Shown here: positions 42,876-53,084 of the stretch, one piece after another
How positions within the stretch are numbered: position 1 is the stretch's first letter
Layout: each line of letters starts with the position of its first letter
Assembly: GCA_020436125.1 (NCBI GenBank)
Contig: JAGQYK010000007.1
Coordinates: forward strand, 4,676 to 68,675
Direction of reading: 5' to 3'
DNA: 64,000 nt
From: Cyclobacteriaceae bacterium
Lineage (GTDB): Bacteria > Bacteroidota > Bacteroidia > Cytophagales > Cyclobacteriaceae
Notes under the pieces: model-generated
What the model was told of the DNA's origin: nothing
Databases searched by the model: none
What the model saw: only the letters and a program-made list of their open reading frames with translations
Made by a program: the position numbers and the translations under genes

Positions 42876-43010
42876 TTTGCGAACCCCTTAGGGCTCTTTG
42901 CGTGGAATCATTTCACGGAGAGGCTGCGAAAGAAGACGCTAAGTTTGCAAAGCTCCATGGTAAAATTCAATAGTTCAAACTTTCTTTGTGTCACCGCGCC
43001 TTTGCGGTAA
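42876..43010. repeat. Degenerate CTTTGCG-type repeat, imperfect inverted and direct copies
   Basis: The gap between gldD and recG contains three related units with the words CTTTGCG, CTTAG and TTTGCG. One unit at 42876-42902 reads forward, a second at 42934-42952 reads in the opposite direction (its complement starts CTTTGCAAACTTAGCGTC), and a third at 42982-43007 reads forward (CTTTGTGTCACCGCGCCTTTGCGG). Together they make an imperfect inverted repeat and a direct copy. Such words are, to my recollection, common in Bacteroidota intergenic repeats; function unknown. Confidence 0.5.
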
Positions 43011-43019
43011 ATTTGACTC

Positions 43020-45113
43020 TTGGCTGCATTTTTTGACACTTCCATTGAATTCTTAAAAGGCGTTGGTCCCCAACGTGCAGTGCTCTTACAAAAGGAGTTG
43101 AAAATTTTCACCTATGGCGATTTAATACAACAGTATCCGTTTCGGTACGAAGACAGAACTCAATTTTACACTATTAAGGAGGTAAACGAGACCATGCCAC
43201 ATGTCCAGATCAAGGGAAAGATCCTTCGGTTTGAGATGATAGGTGGTGGAAGAAAGAAAAGATTGGTTGCCTATTTTGAAGACCCCACAGGAGAGTTGGA
43301 GTTGGTGTGGTTTCAAGGAATTAATTGGGTGCTGAGCAAGATTAAACCAGGAATCGAGTATATCATATTTGGAAAACCCAATCGGTATGGAAGAACGATA
43401 TCCATTGCACATCCGGAAGTAGAACCCGTTACCATCAACAAAGAGAAAAAGGGATTTTTGCAGCCTGTGTATCCACTCACCGAAAGGCTTAGATCGAAAT
43501 ACGTTGACAATAAGTTTTTGGTGAAGTTGCAAAAGGAGTTGTTGACTATGGCTATTAACCATATCAGAGAGACCCTACCAGAGGATTTGCTCAAAAAACA
43601 GCGACTCATTTCAAAAAAGGAAGCACTGGTCAACATTCATTTTCCTCAGTCGCATCAGTTATTGTCTGCCGCACAGCAACGTTTAAAATTTGAGGAATTG
43701 TTCTATATCCAGTTGAGGCTCATCAAAATGAAACTGGTGAGGCAGGAGAAGTTTAAGGGTATCGTTTTTAATGATGCTACCATCCTCACCCAATTTTATG
43801 AAGAGCATTTGCCATTCCCACTTACGGGTGCGCAAAAGAGGGTGATAAAGGAGATTTACGCAGACATGCGATCGGGTAAACAGATGAACCGACTGTTGCA
43901 AGGGGATGTGGGCAGTGGCAAAACCATTGTGGCTTTTATTTGTATGCTGCTGGTGATTGGTAGTGATGCACAGGTAGCATTGATGGCACCCACTGAGATA
44001 CTGGCACAGCAGCATTATGCCAACTTGAAAAAATACGCAGACCTCATGGGTTTGTCTATCTCTTTGCTGACAGGATCCACAAAAAAGAAAGCAAGAACAG
44101 AGCTTCATTATCGATTAGAAACGGGAGAGTTAAAAATATTGATTGGCACCCATGCGCTTATTGAAGATGGTGTAAAGTTTAATCGGTTGGGGTTAGCGGT
44201 GATCGATGAGCAGCACCGCTTTGGTGTGGCGCAGCGATCCAAATTGTGGCAGAAAAATAAAAATGTATATCCGCATGTGCTGGTGATGACGGCCACCCCC
44301 ATTCCCCGCACGTTGGCTATGACTTTGTATGGTGATTTGGAAATTTCCTCTATTGATGAATTACCAAAAGGAAGAAAGCCGATCAAAACGACTCATCAAT
44401 ACGATTCGCACCGGTTACAAATCAATGAATTCATGCGGCAGCAGATTGCTGCTGGTCGACAAATTTATATTGTGTATCCATTGATTGAGGAATCAGAAAA
44501 GCTGGATTTAAAACATTTGATGGATGGCTACGAAAGTGTATCGCGTGCGTTTCCGGAAGTTCCTATCAGTATTCTGCATGGCAAGATGAAGCCCGATGCC
44601 AAGGAATTTGAAATGGGTCGTTTTGCCAAAGGCGAAACGAAGATAATGGTGGCCACCACCGTGATAGAAGTAGGAGTAGACGTGCCCAATGCCTCTGTGA
44701 TGATCATTGAAAGCGCGGAACGATTCGGCCTGTCCCAACTACACCAGTTGAGGGGAAGGGTAGGACGCGGTGCCGAACAGTCGTATTGTATTTTGGTTAC
44801 TGATTATAAACTCAGCGCTGATTCTAAAATACGATTGAATACGATGGTGAAAACCAACAATGGGTTTGAAATTGCAGAGACCGACCTTAAACTTCGTGGT
44901 CCTGGAGACCTTATGGGGACACAGCAGAGTGGAGCGCTGGATTTATTGATAGCCGACTTGGGCAAAGACGGGCTTTTACTTCAGCAGGCCAGAGATGCAG
45001 CTATCCAATTGCTGGAATCAGACCCTAGTCTCGAAAAACCTGAAAACAAGCTCATCAGGACGCAAATAGCGTCTTTGCGGAAAACGGCTGTGAATTGGAG
45101 CAGGATTAGTTGA
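43020..45113 (+). CDS. recG: ATP-dependent DNA helicase RecG
   Basis: A 697-residue superfamily-2 helicase that remodels stalled replication forks. It has the wedge/OB domain (FFDTSIEFLKGVGPQRA at the start; VQIKGKILRFEMI near 60-72), helicase motif I GDVGSGKT (about 297-304), motif II DEQH (about 393-396), motif III TATPIPRT (about 424), and motif VI QLRGRVGRGAEQS (about 574). The frame begins at TTG 43020 directly after an in-frame stop, and no ATG suits the family start, so TTG is probably the true start. It lies right after the degenerate repeat. Confidence 0.96.
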   Translation: MAAFFDTSIEFLKGVGPQRAVLLQKELKIFTYGDLIQQYPFRYEDRTQFYTIKEVNETMPHVQIKGKILRFEMIGGGRKKRLVAYFEDPTGELELVWFQGINWVLSKIKPGIEYIIFGKPNRYGRTISIAHPEVEPVTINKEKKGFLQPVYPLTERLRSKYVDNKFLVKLQKELLTMAINHIRETLPEDLLKKQRLISKKEALVNIHFPQSHQLLSAAQQRLKFEELFYIQLRLIKMKLVRQEKFKGIVFNDATILTQFYEEHLPFPLTGAQKRVIKEIYADMRSGKQMNRLLQGDVGSGKTIVAFICMLLVIGSDAQVALMAPTEILAQQHYANLKKYADLMGLSISLLTGSTKKKARTELHYRLETGELKILIGTHALIEDGVKFNRLGLAVIDEQHRFGVAQRSKLWQKNKNVYPHVLVMTATPIPRTLAMTLYGDLEISSIDELPKGRKPIKTTHQYDSHRLQINEFMRQQIAAGRQIYIVYPLIEESEKLDLKHLMDGYESVSRAFPEVPISILHGKMKPDAKEFEMGRFAKGETKIMVATTVIEVGVDVPNASVMIIESAERFGLSQLHQLRGRVGRGAEQSYCILVTDYKLSADSKIRLNTMVKTNNGFEIAETDLKLRGPGDLMGTQQSGALDLLIADLGKDGLLLQQARDAAIQLLESDPSLEKPENKLIRTQIASLRKTAVNWSRIS

Positions 45114-45218
45114 TTTTCGATTAAATGACTTACCCAGTCTCGTTTTCAGGTATTTAGCATAGAGGTATTTCGATATAAATTTTGTAAGTTTATTAGCCCT
45201 AAACCTACTGTAACCCCA

Positions 45219-45971
45219 TTGTCTATGAGGCGATTATTGATCTTGTGCGGTCTTGTACCATTTATTATTACCCCCGTTTTTTGCCAAAAGGTTCAAATTA
45301 ATAAAGTAGAACTGGCAGGTGAGAAAATTGTAGTTCATTATGACCTTGATGATACAACCCCTGGTCATGAATATCTCCTCAACCTCTATTCCTCGGTGGA
45401 TAACTATAATTCCCCTCTTGCCAAAGTTACAGGAGATATTGGTCCAGAAGTTAAGCCAGGAACCGGAAGAAAAGCGGAATGGGCAATTAGAGATGAGTAT
45501 GGAGGTTATAAGGGCAAAATAGCCCTTGAAATAAGGGGAAAAGTGTATGTGCCCTTTGTCAAATTGACAAATTTCAATGTTCCTCAATCTTATAAAAGAG
45601 GTAAGAGCTACCCCCTACACTGGAAGCCAGGAGCGAATAATCCTATAAATGTAGAGCTTTATAGAGGTGATTTAAGGATAAATGGTGTTACCAATTTGCC
45701 CAACTCCGGAAGTTATACGCTTGATATCCCCTCTAAAGCAAAGACAGGGGGTGATTATAAACTGAAGATTTCTGACACGCGAAATAATGATGAGGTGATA
45801 TGGTCTTCACCATTTAAAGTCAAAACTAAAGTGCCACTATTTCTTAAAATCTTACCTGTGGCAGCTATCGGTGGTGCAGCCGCTTTTGTTGGTGGCGGTG
45901 GCGGTGGAGAAGGACCGGGTACTAGTGCTGGTATTCTTGATCCCCCTTTACCCTCAACTACAAAAAACTAA
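45219..45971 (+). CDS. Exported Kre9/KNH-like domain protein with C-terminal membrane segment
   Basis: A 250-residue protein with a signal peptide (LLILCGLVPFIITPVFCQ). The N-terminal half (VQINKVELAGEKIVVHYDLDD) is an Ig-like beta domain. The next domain (FNVPQSYKRGKSYPLHWKP, then NPINVELYRGDLRINGV, then SGSYTLDIPSK, about residues 118-178) resembles the Kre9/KNH (Ser-Thr-rich GPI-anchored) family. A hydrophobic segment (LFLKILPVAAIGGAAAFVGG, about 209-228) followed by a Gly- and Pro-rich tail suggests a C-terminal anchor. It begins the block that includes the giant T9SS protein and the caspase. Function unknown. Confidence 0.65.
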   Translation: MSMRRLLILCGLVPFIITPVFCQKVQINKVELAGEKIVVHYDLDDTTPGHEYLLNLYSSVDNYNSPLAKVTGDIGPEVKPGTGRKAEWAIRDEYGGYKGKIALEIRGKVYVPFVKLTNFNVPQSYKRGKSYPLHWKPGANNPINVELYRGDLRINGVTNLPNSGSYTLDIPSKAKTGGDYKLKISDTRNNDEVIWSSPFKVKTKVPLFLKILPVAAIGGAAAFVGGGGGGEGPGTSAGILDPPLPSTTKN

Positions 45972-45996
45972 TTAACAATGTCTAATTGCTTCACAT

Positions 45997-48900
45997 ATGG
46001 TTAAGAAATACCTGATTCTACTTTTGCTTTGTATACCATCGATGCTTTTGGCACAGAATTATACAGCTCTAAATGGCCCTTACATTGGGACACCTTCGAA
46101 AATAGTAAATGCAGGCGGTAATTTGTTGGGCCTTGTTAATGGGCAGGGTATAATGAAAAGTACGGATGGTGGGTTAAACTGGACTGCATCAAGCAGTGGT
46201 ATAACCAACCTTAATTTAGAGGATATCACAATAGACGCATTATCAGGTAAGTTGTATGCTTTAGGCTACCAACAACTATTCACCTCAATTGATAATGGAG
46301 CAACCTGGACACTAACTGCAAATTCTGGTTTTACACAAAGTAGATTTATTCGCAAAACAACCAGTTTTGTTTTTATTGTAGGTTCAAATGGTTTTATATA
46401 TCGCTCATCAAATGATGGTGTGAGTTGGACCCAGGTAAATAGTTTTTCCGGTAGTCCTCGGGATTTTGAAGTTAATGCATCTGGCTATTTATACATCGCA
46501 ACTTCAGGTAATGGGGTTTTTCGATCAACAAACAATGGATTAAATGTTGATCAGTTGGATGGAGGAGAGGGGCTTACTGATACTAGTATCTATTCACTTG
46601 TTATAAGTGGAGCAAATATTTATGCTACATCAGGATCTGGTCCGTTTAAGTCAACCAATAATGGAGACACATGGGTATCTGTAAAAAATAATGTCACGGA
46701 TTGCTGCTTTGGCTATGAATCCTATATTGAAAGAGATCCATCTGGAAATATCTTTTTGTTTAATGGAGAATTAATTTGGAAGACAAATAATGGTGGCGGC
46801 AGTTGGACTTCATTTGCAAGTCCAACAAATGGTAATGGAGGAAACCTAAGAGGTCCATATTTTGAATCTTCATCAACTTTTTACGTAGGGATTGATAATA
46901 AACTTCAATATAAGACTTTGGATGGTGGAGCAAGTTGGATTCCATTATCCAACAATGGAATCATTACATCATATGGAACTGATATGATGATCACAGACAA
47001 CGGAAGGCTGCTTTACACGGTTGGTTATCCAAACGGCTTTTATATTTCAATTGATGATGGCGCCACTTGGGATTTTTTGGTGAACGGATCGACAAATAGA
47101 CAAATAGCCGGCTTTTACAAGTTTGGATCCACCATTTATGGACATGGTTCTGGTATTATCAAAACGGTTAACAACGGCTCCAATTGGACTGAACAAGAAG
47201 CAGGAAGCTATTACTTCAATAATCTCGCCTCGAATGACGGAGTAAACATGTTTTCAGTAGATTCTTATTATAATGGGACTGCTCAAGTGTGGCGAGTATT
47301 AAAATCAAATGACAGCGGAGTAAATTGGGTAGCGGTTGATGTTAGTGGTATGCCTTCTGCAAATTGTAGTTATCTGCCTGAGCAGGATGATATCATAGTT
47401 AGTAATGGGGGGAATATCTTTATAAGAATATACGACTATTGTACAACAGGCAAGCACTCCATTTATAAGATTGCACCAGGTACAGGTGTAGCTACTCAAG
47501 TGGGGTCATTACCCACATCGAATAATATTGAGGACATAGAATTTTTCAATGGAAAAATCTTTGTTTTTACCAACAACTCAAAATTAAATATTTCCAACGA
47601 TGGAGGAGAGACATGGACAACTAAAACCACTACCTCATCATATGGAAGGCTTAAAGTAATTAACGATAATACTTTTTTTGTTCTGAACTCTAGTGTATTT
47701 GTAACGACTGACGGGGGGGATAACTGGGTGAATACCAATTCACCTGGAGCCACTAATAAATGGAACCGATTCGCAATGGTGTCATCAGCCAACTTTGCCT
47801 ATATATCTCAGGATCAAAACGTGATGTTTAGGAGCAATACACCCATCATACCTCCTGCGGCTCCGTCAGATTTAAGTGCATTTTATTATGATCGAAATAG
47901 TGTCGGATTGATTTTTACAGATAACTCATCCAACGAGGACAATTTTGTGATTGAAATGGCTGTAGGGGCAAGTACTGAATTTGATTCTATTGCTACAACT
48001 ACTCGCCCGGCATACTATTCGAGAAATCAGGCAGTGGCTCTTGCTTTTCGAGATAAGACGGGGGCGGCACTTGTCGCGAATACAACTTATAAGTTCAGGG
48101 TGAGGGCTTCAGGGTCTGGTGGAAAATCTGCACCCAGTAACGAAATATCGGTTACAACTGTTCAAGACTGTAGTGCTACATCTGATGTTCCTCTTAATAG
48201 AAGTTGGACTGCGGCTACTCTGAATCAAAGTGGCGTTGGAGTAATGACCAAATTAAACCAAACCGTAAATGGTTCAAATGGATATTATACTATTGCAGAC
48301 CTTCCCATTGGTGCATCAGTGGGATTATCGCCACAGCCATCTGAACCGTGGGGTGTTGGAATTGAAGAAAATTGTGGAATTGCATCCATGAGCTCCATAG
48401 ATGAATACCTTGCCAATGGAAACGGAACATGGAATTCGGTTACAAAGGAATTTACCATTCCTTGGTTTACTCATCCAGCTTATCCTTACCGAGAAGAAAC
48501 AACTGTGTATACTCTGAATGCCACTGACCCGGTACCTGAAGATCCAACAAGTATGGCTGCTACAGTTTTTCTGCCAGGGACAGTTTTGTTAAACTGGCAG
48601 AGCGGTAATTTTTCTATAGAATTTGAGGTGGAGCGATCTTTAACTTCTGGTTCTGGGTTTGTAAAAATAGCGGATGTTACTTTCCCTAAAGTTGCTTATA
48701 AGGATACTGATCCTGCGCTGATTATTGGTACTGAATACTTCTATAGGGTAAGGGCCAAAAATACCACCGGCAATTCTGGCTATTCTGCAGAGACTAGTGC
48801 TACCCCCCGATCAAATTATTTATTTCTACCTATGGATAACCTTCCAGGTTTAACTTACTTCCAAACAGGAGGAGGTGGTGCATGGGGTGATGTGGATGGA

Positions 48901-51858
48901 GACGGCATCAATGATTTATTCCTTCCGGTTGTACAGGATAGTTTAGGAAATGAAATGCCTCCTGTCATCTTTAAAGGGGATGGCACCGGTCAGTTTACTA
49001 AACTGGTAATTCCGGAATTGGCAAATGAAACGGTTGTAACCAGATCAGTAAAAATAATTGATATAAATAATGATGGGTTGAATGACTTGTTCCTGACTCG
49101 TTCAAGTTCTAATGATTTGTTATTAACGAAAAATTTAGATGGAACCTATACGAAGACATTATTTTCAGAATATACGCAAGGGGGGCTTCCGGGGGGAAAC
49201 TGGATCGATTATGACAATGACGGATACCTTGATTTGTTTGCCAATACCTCACTAGGCGCAGGCACTGCAAGTGACAAGTATCTGCTTCACAGCAATGGTG
49301 ATGGAACATTTACAAGGATTACGGAAGGAGAATTAGTAACTGATTTTGGTTCCACATTTGATACACAATGGGCTGATTATGATAATGATGGTGATCAGGA
49401 TGTTATTGTGCTTAATAGAGGTGTAAATGCAAGCCTTCAATCTAATACCCGACTTTATCAAAATAATGGTGATGGCACTTTTACCAGAGTTCTGGGTTCT
49501 GTTTTCGAAACTATTTTGAGTTATGATAGAACAGCATCATGGGGTGACTACGACAATGATGGAGATTTGGATATTTTTATTGGTTCACAAGTGCTTAGTT
49601 CTAATCCTCAATTTATCAATCGGTTATTCACAAATAATGGGGACGGAACTTTTTCTGAAGCTATTGGCTCTGTAGTTGAAGAGGGTGAATTAGGTACCTT
49701 TGGAAGTGCCTGGGCAGATATTGACAATGATGGAGATATTGATTTGTTTGCGATGGGGTACAACAATGTACTTTATTACAATGACGGTGATGGTACCTTT
49801 ACAAAGTATACTACTCCCGAATTATTCAATGCCCCCTACCCCAGTCTTCAAAAGTTATATGGCCCGGCACTTGAAGACGTGGATGGAGATGGATTTTTGG
49901 ATTTCCACAATGGAGGATTTAGCAATCCTGAAATTCCTAATATTATTTATCGCAATACTACACCAGTAACAGCTGCAAGAAAATGGATTAAGATCAATCT
50001 AACAGGAGTGGCCAGTAATAGATCCGCATTTGGCACTAGGGTTTATGTCACTACGGGGTCAAAAACTCAAATTCGCGAACTGCAATCTCATTCGGGGCAT
50101 GCTACCCAAAATAGCACAACTCTACATTTTGGTTTGGGAAGTGCTGCTGTTATCAATGAGATACGCGTGGTTTGGCCATCAGGAGCAGAAGATATCTGGA
50201 ATAATGTTGCTCCAAATCAAACGCTCAATTACGAAGAGGGTGGAAGTTTAGATAAAGATCCTCCGGTAATAACCTTTACTGAGATCAAGTCCTTTGAAAG
50301 GGGAAGTCAGCAGGCCACCTACACCATTGGTGTTACAGATGTAGAGTCAAGTGTTGTATCAGGAAAGATGTTTTACAGAAAAATAGAATCTTCGGGAGCC
50401 TTTTTGAATACCGGAGACATCCCAATAGCATCAGGTCAAGTAGGTTTTACTGTTCTTGAGGATTGGTTTGATGACATGGGAATGGAATATTATTTCACTG
50501 CTTTGGATGGCCTTGGTAACGAAGGAAGGCTGCCAGCAACTGGAAGTTTTCATGCCTATATGAAATTAACTGGATCTAATATTCCATCATTACCCAACTT
50601 AAGCTTTGGTGGAGAAATAGGAAATTACAGAACATTTTCAATCCCTTACAGCTTACAGAATAATTCAATAAGTACATTGTTTAATAGTGTTGGAGGGCAG
50701 GATAAAACTAAATGGCGTCTCTTGTCTTATCGATCCAGTCCAGAAGCATGGATTGATTTCCCTAGTTCAATTGAAAAGGGCAAGGGTTATCTTGTCAATA
50801 TTGTTGATCCTGTGGAGATTACTCTTGGGGAAGCCACGGCTCCATCTCACAACCAAAGTAATCCCTATATGATGTCATTAACGGCAGGGTTCAACCTTAT
50901 TGGTAACCCGTATACTTTTTCGGTTAAGTGGGCAGATGTAATGGCAGCTAATCCAGCTGCTCTGATTGAAGATCCACTGTACTTTAATGGAACATACTCT
51001 GTGTTAACTCAACTTGATATTTTTCAAGGAGCGTTTGTGTTTGCGGATGAAGCCATAACGATAACTATTCCTATAATTAATTCCTCGGGAGGGCGTCAGG
51101 GGAAAACATCATGGAGCTCAAGGCTTGGAGAGCAAGATTGGGAACTCCCTTTTACCCTGACTCAGGGGTCTATTGAGAATGAACTTAGCGCAATTGGTAT
51201 GCATAAAGATGCCAGCATTGGTAAAGATAAATATGACAGGGTAACAGCTCCACGCATGTTTGACTATTTGGAGATGAATTTTCATCATTCTGAATACATG
51301 GGGGGAAAAAACTTCTCAAAGGAAATAGTTGCAACTTCGGATGAACATGTTTGGGATTTTAAGATTGAATCAAACCTAGAAGGCGCTGCTAATTTGAATT
51401 GGGATAATTTAAATTTTGGGGAAAATGGCAAGGAACTATTCCTTCTTGATGTAGATCGCCAGCAAATAGTAGATATGAAGGAGGTGGGCTCCTATACATT
51501 CGATCCGAAAATATCGAATCAGTTCAAGGTCTATTTTGGAGAAAATGTAAGATCCAAAATTAAGCCTACGTCAGTCGTGTTGGGATCTGCCTATCCTAAC
51601 CCATCATCTGGTATTGTAACCATTCCATTTACATTGCCCGAAAATGGATCAAATTATAATGTGAAACTTGAAGTATTTGACAATTTGGGGAAAAGAGTGT
51701 CAACACTAGTTAACAAAAGCCTTCCCCCGGATTTTTATAGTGTGGAATGGAATGCTATTGATGGAGGATTAAATGCCGGGTTGTATGTATATAAGTTGGT
51801 TGTTTCGCATGACAGGGGATACGAAAGTCAAACGAAACGAATTGTTCTAAAGAATTAA
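45997..51858 (+). CDS. Giant T9SS-secreted protein with BNR, FnIII, FG-GAP/VCBS and ASPIC domains
   Basis: A 1953-residue secreted protein with an N-terminal signal peptide (YLILLLLCIPSMLLAQ). Residues about 25-615 are BNR/photosynthesis-II-like propeller repeats (KSTDGGLNWT, SSNDGVSWTQ and variants). FnIII-like domains follow at about 618-722 and 845-940. About 945-1325 are FG-GAP/VCBS repeats with calcium-binding DYDNDGDxD motifs. An ASPIC/UnbV domain (about 1328-1418) and a beta-rich region follow. The final 95 residues (SAYPNPSSGIVTIPFTL through TKRIVLKN) are a type A T9SS sorting domain. It is likely an outer-membrane or extracellular adhesin or matrix protein. The caspase gene follows after 13 bases. 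Confidence 0.87.
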   Translation: MVKKYLILLLLCIPSMLLAQNYTALNGPYIGTPSKIVNAGGNLLGLVNGQGIMKSTDGGLNWTASSSGITNLNLEDITIDALSGKLYALGYQQLFTSIDNGATWTLTANSGFTQSRFIRKTTSFVFIVGSNGFIYRSSNDGVSWTQVNSFSGSPRDFEVNASGYLYIATSGNGVFRSTNNGLNVDQLDGGEGLTDTSIYSLVISGANIYATSGSGPFKSTNNGDTWVSVKNNVTDCCFGYESYIERDPSGNIFLFNGELIWKTNNGGGSWTSFASPTNGNGGNLRGPYFESSSTFYVGIDNKLQYKTLDGGASWIPLSNNGIITSYGTDMMITDNGRLLYTVGYPNGFYISIDDGATWDFLVNGSTNRQIAGFYKFGSTIYGHGSGIIKTVNNGSNWTEQEAGSYYFNNLASNDGVNMFSVDSYYNGTAQVWRVLKSNDSGVNWVAVDVSGMPSANCSYLPEQDDIIVSNGGNIFIRIYDYCTTGKHSIYKIAPGTGVATQVGSLPTSNNIEDIEFFNGKIFVFTNNSKLNISNDGGETWTTKTTTSSYGRLKVINDNTFFVLNSSVFVTTDGGDNWVNTNSPGATNKWNRFAMVSSANFAYISQDQNVMFRSNTPIIPPAAPSDLSAFYYDRNSVGLIFTDNSSNEDNFVIEMAVGASTEFDSIATTTRPAYYSRNQAVALAFRDKTGAALVANTTYKFRVRASGSGGKSAPSNEISVTTVQDCSATSDVPLNRSWTAATLNQSGVGVMTKLNQTVNGSNGYYTIADLPIGASVGLSPQPSEPWGVGIEENCGIASMSSIDEYLANGNGTWNSVTKEFTIPWFTHPAYPYREETTVYTLNATDPVPEDPTSMAATVFLPGTVLLNWQSGNFSIEFEVERSLTSGSGFVKIADVTFPKVAYKDTDPALIIGTEYFYRVRAKNTTGNSGYSAETSATPRSNYLFLPMDNLPGLTYFQTGGGGAWGDVDGDGINDLFLPVVQDSLGNEMPPVIFKGDGTGQFTKLVIPELANETVVTRSVKIIDINNDGLNDLFLTRSSSNDLLLTKNLDGTYTKTLFSEYTQGGLPGGNWIDYDNDGYLDLFANTSLGAGTASDKYLLHSNGDGTFTRITEGELVTDFGSTFDTQWADYDNDGDQDVIVLNRGVNASLQSNTRLYQNNGDGTFTRVLGSVFETILSYDRTASWGDYDNDGDLDIFIGSQVLSSNPQFINRLFTNNGDGTFSEAIGSVVEEGELGTFGSAWADIDNDGDIDLFAMGYNNVLYYNDGDGTFTKYTTPELFNAPYPSLQKLYGPALEDVDGDGFLDFHNGGFSNPEIPNIIYRNTTPVTAARKWIKINLTGVASNRSAFGTRVYVTTGSKTQIRELQSHSGHATQNSTTLHFGLGSAAVINEIRVVWPSGAEDIWNNVAPNQTLNYEEGGSLDKDPPVITFTEIKSFERGSQQATYTIGVTDVESSVVSGKMFYRKIESSGAFLNTGDIPIASGQVGFTVLEDWFDDMGMEYYFTALDGLGNEGRLPATGSFHAYMKLTGSNIPSLPNLSFGGEIGNYRTFSIPYSLQNNSISTLFNSVGGQDKTKWRLLSYRSSPEAWIDFPSSIEKGKGYLVNIVDPVEITLGEATAPSHNQSNPYMMSLTAGFNLIGNPYTFSVKWADVMAANPAALIEDPLYFNGTYSVLTQLDIFQGAFVFADEAITITIPIINSSGGRQGKTSWSSRLGEQDWELPFTLTQGSIENELSAIGMHKDASIGKDKYDRVTAPRMFDYLEMNFHHSEYMGGKNFSKEIVATSDEHVWDFKIESNLEGAANLNWDNLNFGENGKELFLLDVDRQQIVDMKEVGSYTFDPKISNQFKVYFGENVRSKIKPTSVVLGSAYPNPSSGIVTIPFTLPENGSNYNVKLEVFDNLGKRVSTLVNKSLPPDFYSVEWNAIDGGLNAGLYVYKLVVSHDRGYESQTKRIVLKN

Positions 51859-51871
51859 TAAAGATAAACAG

Positions 51872-53065
51872 ATGAAAAATTTAATTGGCCTTACGATTTT
51901 ACTCATGCTATTTGCAGCTAAGGGGCTGATTGCACAAAATGTGAGTAGCCGCACCAATAGTTTTGAGGTTGACTTTAGTGATCCTAATAAACTTGTGTCC
52001 TCGATTATTCCAGTTATTAACTGGATAACCCCGGTTGCCGAAAGCAATTACTCTAGCGAGAACAAGTATAAAATTAAGTTTGAAATAGAATCAGATAAAC
52101 CGATCAAGAGTATTCAGATCATTGTTAAGGAAAATGAACAGTCAGCATCGCGAGGAATGATGTCCGTGCAGCCGGAGGAAGATCAGCGTCACAATGCGGT
52201 TATTGAAAAAAATGTGACTTTGATGGATGGCAATAATGTAATTGAAATTGTTGCTGAAAATGAGGATGGTACTAAAACGGTAAGTCATCGGACTATAAGA
52301 ATAGGAACTACTGCTTTGGCCGATGCTGCAAAATTGGATAGAACGGATTACGCCATCTTATTCGCTACTAACGATTATGATAACTGGCCAGATTTAATCA
52401 ATCCAGTTAATGATACTCGTATGATTGCAAAGGAGCTTAAAGAAAACTTTGGTTATGAAGTTGAAGTAGTTGAAGGAGGGTCTCAATCTCAAATTTTGAC
52501 TAAACTTAGGGAGTATGCCGAGAAGAAATACAAGCCAATGGATCAGCTCTTTATTTTCTTCGCTGGTCATGGCCAATATGATGAAACATTTGGAGAAGGA
52601 TTTGTGGTAACCAAGGAATCGCTAACCAATGATGTTGCTAAAACCACCTACCTCTCACATAACCGACTCCGGTCCATTATTAATAATATACCTAGCGAGC
52701 ATATTTTCCTTGCCATGGATGTATGCTTTGGAGGAACATTCGATCAGGCGATTGCTCATAGAGGTATGGAGGACGATATATACAAAGAAGCAAGTCAGGC
52801 AGAGATGGTGACCAGAAAACTTTCCTATAAAACACGTAAATATTTAACCTCTGGAGGTAAGGAATATGTACCCGATGGTAGGCCTGGAATGAATTCACCC
52901 TTCGCTAGAAAATTATTAGAAGCTTTAAGAGGCAGGGGAGGTAAAGACATGATTTTATCTCTGGGCGAACTCAATACTTATGTTGAGGTACTTAAACCTC
53001 AGCCCAGAATGGGAGAATTTGGCGATAATGCCCCTGGAAGTGATTTCGTTTTTATTGCGAGATAA
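51872..53065 (+). CDS. Exported caspase-like (C14) peptidase
   Basis: A 397-residue protein with a signal peptide (LIGLTILLMLFAAKGLIAQ). Residues about 45-145 are an Ig-like domain, and about 155-395 form a caspase/p20-like domain. The catalytic dyad is His233 in FFAGHGQ and Cys285 in MDVCFGG; DYAILFATNDYDNWPDL (about 159-175) starts the fold and GKEYVPDGRPGMNSPFAR comes later. There is no T9SS domain, so it is expected in the periplasm. It lies between the giant T9SS protein (13 bases) and a terminator, so it may process that protein or others. No typical substrate can be named. Confidence 0.9.
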   Translation: MKNLIGLTILLMLFAAKGLIAQNVSSRTNSFEVDFSDPNKLVSSIIPVINWITPVAESNYSSENKYKIKFEIESDKPIKSIQIIVKENEQSASRGMMSVQPEEDQRHNAVIEKNVTLMDGNNVIEIVAENEDGTKTVSHRTIRIGTTALADAAKLDRTDYAILFATNDYDNWPDLINPVNDTRMIAKELKENFGYEVEVVEGGSQSQILTKLREYAEKKYKPMDQLFIFFAGHGQYDETFGEGFVVTKESLTNDVAKTTYLSHNRLRSIINNIPSEHIFLAMDVCFGGTFDQAIAHRGMEDDIYKEASQAEMVTRKLSYKTRKYLTSGGKEYVPDGRPGMNSPFARKLLEALRGRGGKDMILSLGELNTYVEVLKPQPRMGEFGDNAPGSDFVFIAR

Positions 53066-53084
53066 TTTTTAAGATGGATATGTG

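Noticed and set aside
42880..42957. The gldD-recG gap as a CRISPR or terminator
   Set aside because: There are only three degenerate units without regular spacers, and no long T-run follows a stem. Called a decayed repeat instead.
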